Translations under genes and position numbers: made by a program
Source: Ferruginibacter sp.
Lineage (GTDB): Bacteria; Bacteroidota; Bacteroidia; Chitinophagales; Chitinophagaceae
Length of the DNA stretch: 53,102 nt
Assembly: GCA_017988335.1 (NCBI GenBank)
Contig: JAGNRZ010000002.1
Coordinates: 1 to 53,102, forward strand
Direction of reading: 5' to 3'
The notes under the pieces: generated by a model
What the model was told of the DNA's origin: nothing
The model's input: the letters and a program-made list of their open reading frames with translations, nothing else
Databases searched by the model: none
Shown: positions 1 through 6,471 of the stretch, piece after piece
How the letters are laid out: every line of letters starts with the position of its first letter
How positions within the stretch are numbered: position 1 is the stretch's first letter

Positions 1-65
1 CATATCCAGCAGGACGTTATTAATTTAGCTATGTGCAAATCATCAGCTTTTATTTATAAATTTAG

Positions 66-136
66 CTTCAGTTAGCCGGGCGGACCGAATTCTATTTCCC
101 CCACTTCGGCAAGCCCTGCTCGTTGTGTGCAATTGG
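66..136. repeat. Dispersed GC-rich repeat, copy C
   Basis: This stretch of the otherwise gene-free first 290 bases is clearly richer in G and C than its surroundings. It shares words with the segments at 1803-1874 and 4945-5014: a GGGCGGAC-like block, GAATTCTA, GGCAAGCCCTGC and a terminal CGTTG. It is followed by GTGTGCAATTGG, which is echoed at 1690-1702. The GGGC and GCCC words could pair to form a hairpin. The rest of 1-290 is AT-rich and shows no gene or clear promoter. The copy is more diverged than the other two, so its borders are approximate. Confidence 0.5.
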
Positions 137-290
137 GGCGTCTTTCGGGTAAGACCGAGTTCGCAAAACAAAGAAAAATTTAAAGTTAATTAAAATAAAA
201 AATAATGATTTTAAATCCTGTATAATGACACCCTTTACAATTGTTTAATACTTTTAAATTAATATTTTTTCAAATTAAAAATAAACATAA

Positions 291-665
291 ATGAACTACA
301 GTTTTCAAATTGTTGATAATGAGGAATCATATAAACAATTAATTACTAAGAGTACTACTTGGCTGCAAAATGAATTTCGAGAGCAGAAAAAAATAATAGA
401 AATAAAGCCTATTACAAAATCGTTTTATTCGGCTTTAGAACAATACTCATTTTCAAATAAAAAATTACTTTCCAAACGAATTATTCATTTTGTGTATAAT
501 CAAGATATTCCAACCGATATAGAAATGAATCAGGATGACATAGACGCTCTGTGCGAAAATTCAATAAATCAACAAATAACACTTGGTTATATTTTTATTT
601 TACTTGATGAATTTGCCGAGCCTTTAAAACTTATATCAAGCACACCCTTAATTATTAAATGTTAA
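291..665 (+). CDS. Hypothetical 124-aa protein of the accessory region
   Basis: I do not recognise this protein. It is a 124-residue soluble-looking product with no signal peptide and no membrane segment, rich in Lys, Ile, Asn and Glu. It ends in a hydrophobic stretch and a final Cys. The start is an ATG after a very AT-rich leader. Its stop lies only about 10 bases before the next gene, so the two are probably co-transcribed. It sits between two copies of the dispersed repeat, so it may be cargo of a mobile or recombining segment. A cytoplasmic small protein followed by an exported one could be a pair that works together, but nothing in the sequence proves this. Confidence 0.6.
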   Translation: MNYSFQIVDNEESYKQLITKSTTWLQNEFREQKKIIEIKPITKSFYSALEQYSFSNKKLLSKRIIHFVYNQDIPTDIEMNQDDIDALCENSINQQITLGYIFILLDEFAEPLKLISSTPLIIKC

Positions 666-675
666 ACTATTAAAT

Positions 676-1671
676 ATGAGAAAAAATAAATTCCTAATTT
701 GTATTTTTTGCTTTGTCTTGCTAAAAGCTACAATCTGTTTTTCACAAACTCCATTTTTTAATAGTAAAGGAGAGCCCACTCTTTTTTACAACCAAACTAA
801 AAATTGTTTCTTTGACTTTAATGGTAATGCTTTATTTTATTTAGACTTTAAAAATAATAACGTATCAATATATAAGTTTGATGGCACCCATTTTGGATGG
901 TACTACAAAGGTTATTTAATGACTCAAAATGGTTATATTTTTGCCACTCCAAACAACTTTGCAGCTAATATAATTTATCAAATAGTTCCAATTTATCCAG
1001 TTGAAAAATTAATACCATTAAAGATGAGTCAGGAGTTGAGTCCAATTTTTCCGTTGATTCGAAATCAGTTTGAAAACACTTCAATTACAAACAGTTCGAT
1101 TCTGCCAAAAGTTAATGAAAAGAAATACCAAAATAATAATGACTACACAAAATTTCAAACGCTTAAACCTTATGAACTCCCTAGCGATGCAATATATTCA
1201 GCTTTAAAAAGATTGAATGACAATCATCTTACTATGTTGGCTAATGGTTATGTACTTGACCCTGTAAGTGGAAGTTATTTGACAACTGAACAATACTTAG
1301 CAAGTCTGGCCTATAGAGAAAAAAAACAAAAGAACCTTGATCAATTATATGAAGAGTCTGAAAAAATTGATTTTGAATTTAAAAAAGAGAATTACAAAGC
1401 AGGGTGGTATAAAATATTAAGTGTTTCATATTATGATGGGGAAAAATCAATGGCTGAATGTTTTATAAAAAAAGGAAAAATTAAGTTTATCCGACTAAAT
1501 TTCGGTAATGACGGTAAAATTAAATTTCGTGCCAATTTAAAAATCAAAGGAAAAAATGATAATTATTCTGTAAAAAAAAATACAGGCCTTTTAAAAATTA
1601 GTGAGCCAATTACAAAACTAGTCGATAAAGGAATATTGCTATATTCATTTGGAATAAAAAAAATTGAGTAA
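676..1671 (+). CDS. Secreted protein with N-terminal beta-flower-like repeats
   Basis: This is a 331-residue exported protein. Residues 1-24 form a signal peptide ending in CFSQ. Residues about 25-95 carry short repeated strands of the type FFDFNGNALFYLD, IYKFDGTHFGWYYKG and MTQNGYIFA. These resemble the four-fold beta-flower domains of secreted bacterial proteins, in which each repeat reads 'x-D-x-x-G-x-x-x-Y/W'. The middle is low in recognisable motifs. The C-terminal half is lysine-rich (KIKFRANLKIKGK) and probably beta. I cannot assign an enzymatic role. It lies 10 bases behind the 124-aa gene and ends just before repeat copy A. Confidence 0.55.
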   Translation: MRKNKFLICIFCFVLLKATICFSQTPFFNSKGEPTLFYNQTKNCFFDFNGNALFYLDFKNNNVSIYKFDGTHFGWYYKGYLMTQNGYIFATPNNFAANIIYQIVPIYPVEKLIPLKMSQELSPIFPLIRNQFENTSITNSSILPKVNEKKYQNNNDYTKFQTLKPYELPSDAIYSALKRLNDNHLTMLANGYVLDPVSGSYLTTEQYLASLAYREKKQKNLDQLYEESEKIDFEFKKENYKAGWYKILSVSYYDGEKSMAECFIKKGKIKFIRLNFGNDGKIKFRANLKIKGKNDNYSVKKNTGLLKISEPITKLVDKGILLYSFGIKKIE

Positions 1672-1689
1672 ACTGCACACAACACTCGG

Positions 1690-1880
1690 TTTTGTGCAAT
1701 CGGTGGCACGACAAAGTAATATCAACAGTAGTTCGCTATGGTACTTCAGCCCCAGCTAGACGTTTTTCAATTTGGCATTTTATTGTTATCTTCATCATAA
1801 TATTTTCAATCGGCTGCGGTTATCGGCTGGACGGAATTCTAATTCCACCGCTGGCACAAAGCCGTCAACGTTGGCTGCAA
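1690..1880. repeat. Dispersed GC-rich repeat, copy A
   Basis: The core at 1803-1874 reads TTTTCAATCGGCTGCGG, then GGCTGGACGGAATTCTAATT, and ends GCCGTCAACGTTGG. It matches 4945-5014 in order and spacing over about 70 bases with scattered changes. The upstream part (TTTTGTGCAATCGG near 1690) is also related to copy C. Inside it GGAATT-CT-AATTCC and the outer CGGCT/AGCCG can pair, so the element can fold as a nested hairpin. It lies between the two cargo modules, directly before the small peptide gene. A 79-codon frame crosses it but looks like an accident of the repeat. Confidence 0.6.
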
Positions 1881-1936
1881 GTATATCGGAGCACTCTAAT
1901 TAAGAAAGTCTTTTTTTTCACTAAACAATAATTTCT

Positions 1937-2071
1937 ATGACACAGAACAAAGACACAGTAAAACAGCCTGTTGTTAAAGAAAAAAAGTTTGTAAAAGTTG
2001 CAGTTGTCAACAACGCAGGGTCATTAATGCAATGCGGTGGTGGTAGCTTATGCAATGAAAGCAAGCGTTAA
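1937..2071 (+). CDS. Candidate RiPP precursor peptide, 44 aa
   Basis: This short gene starts at ATG 1937 and ends at TAA 2069-2071. The first 25 residues are a polar, lysine-rich leader (PVVKEKKFVKVAVV). The last 15 to 20 residues contain the likely core MQCGGGSLCNESKR, with two cysteines five residues apart around a Gly-Gly-Gly-Ser-Leu bridge. It lies 59 bases before a radical SAM enzyme with a cysteine-rich SPASM-type tail, the usual layout for ribosomally made, post-translationally modified peptides. Cys-to-alpha-carbon thioethers (sactipeptide or ranthipeptide type) or carbon-carbon links at the core are plausible modifications, by inference only. No double-glycine leader of the classic type is present, and the GGG lies inside the putative core. 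I know no family that matches it. Confidence 0.6.
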   Translation: MTQNKDTVKQPVVKEKKFVKVAVVNNAGSLMQCGGGSLCNESKR

Positions 2072-2080
2072 CACAGATTA

Positions 2081-2115
2081 AGTGGTTTGTGAAAATTCAC
2101 AAACCACTTTTACTT
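2081..2115 (+). terminator. Perfect hairpin between peptide gene and maturase
   Basis: AGTGGTTTGTGAA and TTCACAAACCACT form a perfect 13-base inverted repeat with a minimal AA centre, followed by TTTACTTTTT. It begins about 10 bases after the stop of the peptide gene. It fits a leaky intrinsic terminator or mRNA-stabilising hairpin that would let the peptide message exceed the enzyme message. It also lies across an upstream in-frame ATG (2089) of the enzyme, which argues that translation of the enzyme starts at 2131 instead. Confidence 0.7.
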
Positions 2116-2130
2116 TTTAAAACTCAAATT

Positions 2131-3318
2131 ATGTATGTACAACGAAAAATTGGGCAGACTGATTTATTAGTCAATATTCATTCTGCAAATGAAGTTTTAT
2201 TTGATGAAGAGTTTTTACAGGAAAACAATATTGAAAGCAACAATGCTGTATTGACACCTTCTGAAATTTGTGAACTTATAGCAAAAGACGACTACATCCC
2301 CATGATAATGTCTTGGGAACTTTTAGATAAGTGCAGTTTTAAATGCCCTTTTTGCTATATCGTTGGACACTCAAGAAATAAAGTTGTTCGTTTTCGTGAA
2401 ATGAAACCTGAAATAGACAAGTTAATTGAGAAAGGTTTATTTCACTGCCTTTTGACGGGTGGAGAAGCAACATCTCATTCAGACTTTAAAGAAATTTACA
2501 AATACCTGAAACAAAATGGAGTTTTAGTTGAAGTCTATACAAACGGTTCATTGATTGACAAAGAAATGATAGAGCTATTCAAAGAGTTCAAGCCTTATAA
2601 AATAGAAGTTTCAATCTATGGAGTTTCACAAGAGAATTTTCAAGAAGCAACAGGGACACAAAAAATAAATTACCAACTCATTTTAGACAACATATTGGAG
2701 CTAAAATCAAATGACATCAATGTGCTTTGCAAAACTCCTTTGAATAACCTTACTGAAAAAGACTTTGATGAAATAATCCTGTGGTGTAAGGAAAATGAAG
2801 TAGTTCATTATTATTCAACGTCAATTTATGAAGGATATGACGGAAGTGATTTAGACACATTTGCAAGCAACAACGATATTCAAAACAAGTATGACGCTTT
2901 AAAATTCTTAGAAATTGAAAAGAAGTATCCTACAGATACATCAGTAAATAAACAAAATCCGCAAGGCAAAACTTGTTATACTTGTGCTATTAGAAAATTT
3001 GGACTTCACATCAATTCAGCATTTGAATTAATGCCTTGTTCAGAAACTCATTTTGACGAGAGCAAATCAAAAATACTTGACGACGGTATTGACAAAGCAA
3101 TTGAAAAATATAGAAATTTTGTTGACCCATTTGTAGGCAGAGCCATCATTGGCTGTGACGGTTGTGAGGCTTCAAAAATTTGCAAGATGTGTTCAGCAGT
3201 AGCAACACCATTGAAAAATGAAGCAGGGAATATAACAGACTTCAAAGTTCCAGAAGGACATTGCCAAACACAAAGAGAGAAAGTAAGAGGAATGGCAGAG
3301 TATCTTATGACAGAATAA
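2131..3318 (+). CDS. Radical SAM/SPASM peptide maturase
   Basis: This is a 395-residue radical SAM enzyme. Cys68, Cys72 and Cys75 form the CxxxCxxC signature (CSFKCPFC) that binds the SAM-cleaving [4Fe-4S] cluster. Residues 110-112 form the GGE motif, which contacts the SAM amino group. Residues 1-60 precede the barrel and could hold a peptide-recognition segment. The tail has eight further cysteines: 282, 285, 303, 342, 345, 351, 354 and 378. Their CxxC-x5-CxxC block is the SPASM pattern that holds auxiliary clusters in peptide-modifying enzymes. ATG 2131 is preferred because the upstream ATG 2089 lies in the hairpin. The partner is presumably the 44-aa peptide upstream. No peptidase, transporter or second modifying enzyme follows, because an IS element begins 66 bases later. 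Confidence 0.85.
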   Translation: MYVQRKIGQTDLLVNIHSANEVLFDEEFLQENNIESNNAVLTPSEICELIAKDDYIPMIMSWELLDKCSFKCPFCYIVGHSRNKVVRFREMKPEIDKLIEKGLFHCLLTGGEATSHSDFKEIYKYLKQNGVLVEVYTNGSLIDKEMIELFKEFKPYKIEVSIYGVSQENFQEATGTQKINYQLILDNILELKSNDINVLCKTPLNNLTEKDFDEIILWCKENEVVHYYSTSIYEGYDGSDLDTFASNNDIQNKYDALKFLEIEKKYPTDTSVNKQNPQGKTCYTCAIRKFGLHINSAFELMPCSETHFDESKSKILDDGIDKAIEKYRNFVDPFVGRAIIGCDGCEASKICKMCSAVATPLKNEAGNITDFKVPEGHCQTQREKVRGMAEYLMTE

Positions 3319-3423
3319 TACCTGCAGCCAACATTGGTATTGCCAATAGTGGGGCTTGACATTGGAGCAATCAGCAATTGTAATGTCTCGTCCTGAAATA
3401 GGTTGTCTACAAAACAACCAAAA

Positions 3424-3798
3424 ATGGACATCAAAAATCAAATCATTCAGGAGTATTTGAACACTGGTTGTGGCTACCGAAAGCTACAAGCCAAGTATGG
3501 CATTAGCCGTACAACTATTTGCAAATGGGTGCAAGTTTATCAAGGCGTACATAACTTAACACCTACCCTTTTGCAACAAAAACATTACATTCACCCAATG
3601 GCAAAAAAAGCAAAACAGGTACAACAACTAAACACCAAAACCGAAGCTGATCTGCTACAAAAAATTGCAACTTTAGAAAAGCAACTAGCTCATCAAGAGC
3701 TTAGGGCGGAAGTCCTCGACACCCTCATTACTGTAGCCGAAAAACAACTCCATATTTCCATCAGAAAAAAGCCTGGCACTCAACAATCCTTGAAGTAA
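3424..3798 (+). CDS. IS3-family OrfA (helix-turn-helix subunit)
   Basis: This is the first frame of the element, about 124 residues from ATG 3424; a TTG at 3403 would extend it into the terminal repeat. Residues about 15-45 form a helix-turn-helix (GCGYRKLQAKYGISRTTICKW) like those that bind IS ends. A leucine-rich helix follows (LLQKIATLEKQLAHQELRAE), typical of OrfA dimerisation. Near the end the slippery heptamer A-AAA-AAG (3765-3771) is in the OrfA reading frame. A -1 slip there reads on as KKAWHSTILEVKKTKPF into OrfB, giving the fused OrfAB transposase. Confidence 0.85.
   Translation: MDIKNQIIQEYLNTGCGYRKLQAKYGISRTTICKWVQVYQGVHNLTPTLLQQKHYIHPMAKKAKQVQQLNTKTEADLLQKIATLEKQLAHQELRAEVLDTLITVAEKQLHISIRKKPGTQQSLK
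3765..3771 (+). other. Programmed -1 frameshift site
   Basis: The heptamer A AAA AAG lies in the orfA frame 25 bases before the orfA stop. After a -1 slip the ribosome continues in the orfB frame with no stop until 4703. This is the classical IS3-family arrangement for making OrfAB. Confidence 0.75.
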
Positions 3799-3839
3799 AA
3801 AAGACAAAACCATTTGTACCTGTACAAAAAATTTGTCGG

Positions 3840-4703
3840 TTGTTGGGTTATACCCCACAGGCCTATCACAAAAAACAAAAAAGAAATATTGTTCGGCTGG
3901 GCAATGAACTGTTGATGCTACAACAAATTGATACCATACGAAAATTTCAACCTAAGTGTGGTGGACGAAAACTATTTATTGAACTTCAACCCTTTTTTAA
4001 ACAACAATTAATAAACATCGGGAGAGATGCTTTTTTTACTTTATTACGACAACATAAATTACTAGTTCGTAAAACAAAAAGAAGTGTACATACCACCAAT
4101 AGCAACCATCACTTTCGCCGTTGGCCTAATCTGGTAAAGGATTTTACGCCACTAAAAGCTCATGAACTTTGGGTAGCGGATATTACTTACATACCCTTAA
4201 AAGAACGATTTGCCTACTTATTTTTAATTACTGATGCTTACTCTAGAAAAATTGTAGGCTTCCATGTAAGTGATGATATGAAAGTAAGTAGTGCCACTCT
4301 GGCACTAAAAAAAGCATTGGCACAAAAACCTACAGAAACTATTGTTATACATCACAGCGACCGTGGCATACAATATTGCAGTACGGCTTATGTGCAACTA
4401 CTACAGCAACATAATGCCATGATTAGTATGACACAAAATGGAGACCCTTATGAAAACCCTTTGGCTGAAAGAGTAAACGGTATCTTAAAATCAGAACTCA
4501 TTAGTAGCTATTATAATAATATTGATATCGCCTCAATGCACATTGCTAGATGCATTACTATTTACAATTATAAACGAAGGCATAGCAGCCTTAATTTTCA
4601 AATACCTAACCAGGTACATCAACAACAAGGACCTCAAATAAAAAGATGGAAAAACTATTATCAACCTAATAAAAAAAACAACCAAATTATGCAACCAACT
4701 TAA
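3840..4703 (+). CDS. IS3-family OrfB (DDE transposase)
   Basis: This is the catalytic frame of the element. As listed it has 287 residues from ATG 3840, but the frame is open upstream through the orfA overlap (VPVQKICRLLGYTPQAY). It is therefore normally made as an OrfAB fusion by -1 frameshifting at 3765-3771. The rve integrase core carries the DDE triad: Asp in HELWVADITYIPL, Asp in IHHSDRGIQY, and Glu in NPLAERVNGILKSEL. An N-terminal HTH_21-like segment precedes it. No stop or frameshift interrupts it, so the element may still be active. It would cut and join the terminal repeats at 3384 and 4874. Confidence 0.9.
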   Translation: MLGYTPQAYHKKQKRNIVRLGNELLMLQQIDTIRKFQPKCGGRKLFIELQPFFKQQLINIGRDAFFTLLRQHKLLVRKTKRSVHTTNSNHHFRRWPNLVKDFTPLKAHELWVADITYIPLKERFAYLFLITDAYSRKIVGFHVSDDMKVSSATLALKKALAQKPTETIVIHHSDRGIQYCSTAYVQLLQQHNAMISMTQNGDPYENPLAERVNGILKSELISSYYNNIDIASMHIARCITIYNYKRRHSSLNFQIPNQVHQQQGPQIKRWKNYYQPNKKNNQIMQPT

Positions 4704-4874
4704 CTGGCTAACACATAAAAAATAGTTTCTTTAGCTTTAGAGGCTACAAAACTATTTTTTGCACACACACCGCTAAAAACTTTTTTAAACAACCTTATTT
4801 AGGATGAAGTATCTTAGTAAACTAATAACAGGATTAAACTTTAATTAACAGACAACTTTTTTTAGGACGAGACA

Positions 4875-5187
4875 TTGCAAATCCAAGCTGTGGTTCGGGC
4901 TGGACAAACAACTTTCAACTTTAGTTCTTAATTTCAACTTTATATTTTCAATCAGCAGCGGCTGTGGGCGGACGGAATACTAATGCCACACCTGCAGCAA
5001 GCCCTGCCCGTTGGAACATTAAAATTAAAAAACACCCTCCCACTTTTTGTGGCTTACGTTGCCTCCTTGGGTCGGCACACGTGAAGGTTTATAGTGGCTG
5101 TTTTTTGTTATTGCATTTACAGTACTCTTCATAAGTTTTCTTAATGCCTCTTGTGGTTTCATTCTATCGTAATATTATTTCTTAATA
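4875..5187. repeat. Dispersed GC-rich repeat, copy B, and empty spacer
   Basis: Positions 4945-5014 repeat copy A almost in register: TTTTCAATCAGCAGCGGC, GGGCGGACGGAATACTAATG, GCAAGCCCTGCCCGTTGG. The upstream 4875-4944 is also loosely related to the region before copy A. It marks the right edge of the accessory region; housekeeping genes start soon after. The bases from 5015 to 5187 hold no open frame, RNA gene or clear terminator that I can see. Confidence 0.55.
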
Positions 5188-5193
5188 TTGCAC

Positions 5194-5853
5194 ATGCCAA
5201 GTGCTTTTGTGCATCATACCATACAAAATCAAAACTTTATTTTACACCACCATCGTGTGCTTTTTTGGCAAGAAGAAAAAGCACTCATTCTTTCCGATTT
5301 GCATATTGGCAAAACCAATCATTTTAGAAAAAGTGGCATTGCTGTACCTACACAAATTATTAAAGAAGATATGCAACGGTTGGTAGATAGCTTACAATTT
5401 TTTAAGCCACAAAAAATAATTATTGTAGGCGATTTATTTCATAGTATACAAAATAAAGAGCATGAGTGGTTAGCTAAATGGCGAAATGATTTTGCTGCCA
5501 TTCAATTCATTTTAGTAAAGGGCAATCATGATATAGTTGATGAAAACTGGTACACACAAAATAATATTGAAGTGGCAAAAAGCTATTTGCAAATACGCAA
5601 CATCATTTTTGTACACCAAATAGAGGATTATAAAAATCAGCAAGATGATGAATACATTATTTCTGGACATATACACCCTGCTGTAACTATAAAAGGTTTA
5701 GGCAAGCAATCTTTACGATTTCCTTGTTTTTATTTTACTCAAAAATATGCTGTACTGCCTGCATTTGGTAAGTTTACCGGCACCTTTACAGTTGAGCCTA
5801 AGAAGAATGAAAAGGTGTTTGCAGTGGTGAATAATAGTGTGATGAAGGTGTAG
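5194..5853 (+). CDS. PdeM-like metallophosphoesterase
   Basis: This is a calcineurin-type phosphoesterase of about 220 residues. The metal-binding motifs appear in order: LSDLHIGK (DxH), VGDLFHS (GDxxx), KGNHD (GNHD), a late VHQ and SGHIHP (GHxH). Length and motif spacing fit the PdeM family (ligase-associated DNA damage response endonuclease), which binds two metal ions and cleaves phosphodiesters. In many bacteria pdeM lies next to ligD or an Lhr-like helicase; neither is present here. ATG 5194 is chosen, though TTG 5188 is also in frame. No signal peptide is seen, so it acts in the cytoplasm. Confidence 0.8.
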   Translation: MPSAFVHHTIQNQNFILHHHRVLFWQEEKALILSDLHIGKTNHFRKSGIAVPTQIIKEDMQRLVDSLQFFKPQKIIIVGDLFHSIQNKEHEWLAKWRNDFAAIQFILVKGNHDIVDENWYTQNNIEVAKSYLQIRNIIFVHQIEDYKNQQDDEYIISGHIHPAVTIKGLGKQSLRFPCFYFTQKYAVLPAFGKFTGTFTVEPKKNEKVFAVVNNSVMKV

Positions 5854-5985
5854 GCTTTACTTTAATGTAGCGATAAAGTTGCTAAACCATTGTATCTCCT
5901 CGTATTAGATGAGGGCAAGAGGAACAACAAATTATTTTGATAAATATATACAGTTGATTAACTTCATAAATAATTTGTTCATAAT

Positions 5986-6450
5986 ATGAAACTGAAAACA
6001 ACTATACAAATTTTCATAAGCATACTAGTTTTATGCATTTTAGTAACAAGCTGCAAAAAAGGTAATGATCTAAAAAGCAAAAATTTAACTAATTCCTTTT
6101 GGAGATTTTATGTATTACCACCTAATAATACTACAATACTGTTTCCTACAAATGCATATTCAGTATATCATGTGCCACCGAACATAGGATATTCTTCTTT
6201 TGGTGGGCATACAATACAATTTATGAATAATGGTAAATTACTATACTCAACCCAAAATTCTAACGCTTATAATAATTGGATATTAATTGGTGATAATATT
6301 TATGTAACAAAACATTACTCTTCCAATACATTTAATGAGATATGGAATATTCAAACTTTAAATGACACTCTTTTAAATGTTAAAATAAGAAATAGCTCCG
6401 AACCCGAAAATACTGAAAATTACTGGGGTTATAAATATTACAAATTCTAG
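5986..6450 (+). CDS. Hypothetical lipoprotein, 154 aa
   Basis: The N-terminus is a lipoprotein signal: hydrophobic residues 8-20, then the lipobox LVTSC with the acylated Cys near residue 23 and KKGND after it. The mature part is short, aromatic-rich and probably beta-stranded (NNGKLLYSTQNSN, WNIQTLNDTLLNVKI). It has the pattern of small Bacteroidota lipocalin-like lipoproteins, in which a substitution such as 'nswWRFY' is followed by strands, but I cannot place it in a family. It is a single gene convergent with sucA, 21 bases from that gene's end. Confidence 0.6.
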   Translation: MKLKTTIQIFISILVLCILVTSCKKGNDLKSKNLTNSFWRFYVLPPNNTTILFPTNAYSVYHVPPNIGYSSFGGHTIQFMNNGKLLYSTQNSNAYNNWILIGDNIYVTKHYSSNTFNEIWNIQTLNDTLLNVKIRNSSEPENTENYWGYKYYKF

Positions 6451-6471
6451 CATATATACTTAGTGAATAAC

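Larger units (their letters stand above)
3384..4874 (+). mobile_element. IS3-family insertion sequence
   Basis: The ends are inverted repeats: TGTCTCGTCCTGAAATAGG on the left and, read from the other strand, TGTCTCGTCCTAAAAAAAG on the right, with a further shared GTTGTCT inside. The 1,491-base length and the orfA/orfB arrangement with a -1 frameshift fit the IS3 family. The flanks are TTGTAA on the left and TTGCAA on the right, which match in five of six bases, so there is no clean target duplication. The element sits in non-coding DNA 66 bases after the radical SAM gene. The stretch after orfB (4704-4874) is the element's right end and holds no gene. Confidence 0.85.

Noticed and set aside
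1692..1931. 79-codon open frame across repeat copy A
   Set aside because: It lies within the dispersed repeat, has an unnatural composition and no counterpart at the other copies; chance openness in the repeat explains it.
2089..2130. Longer N-terminus of the radical SAM enzyme from ATG 2089
   Set aside because: The extra 14 residues are encoded by the downstream arm of the hairpin and do not resemble a protein start; ATG 2131 lies after it.
3193..3441. Minus-strand frames overlapping the radical SAM gene end
   Set aside because: They run antisense to conserved SPASM cysteines and into the IS end, so they are shadows.
66..5014. Repeats as classical integron attC sites
   Set aside because: The ends CGTTGG and CGTTGTG only partly fit GTTRRRY, no matching RYYYAAC arm is found at the other side, and no integrase is in the window.
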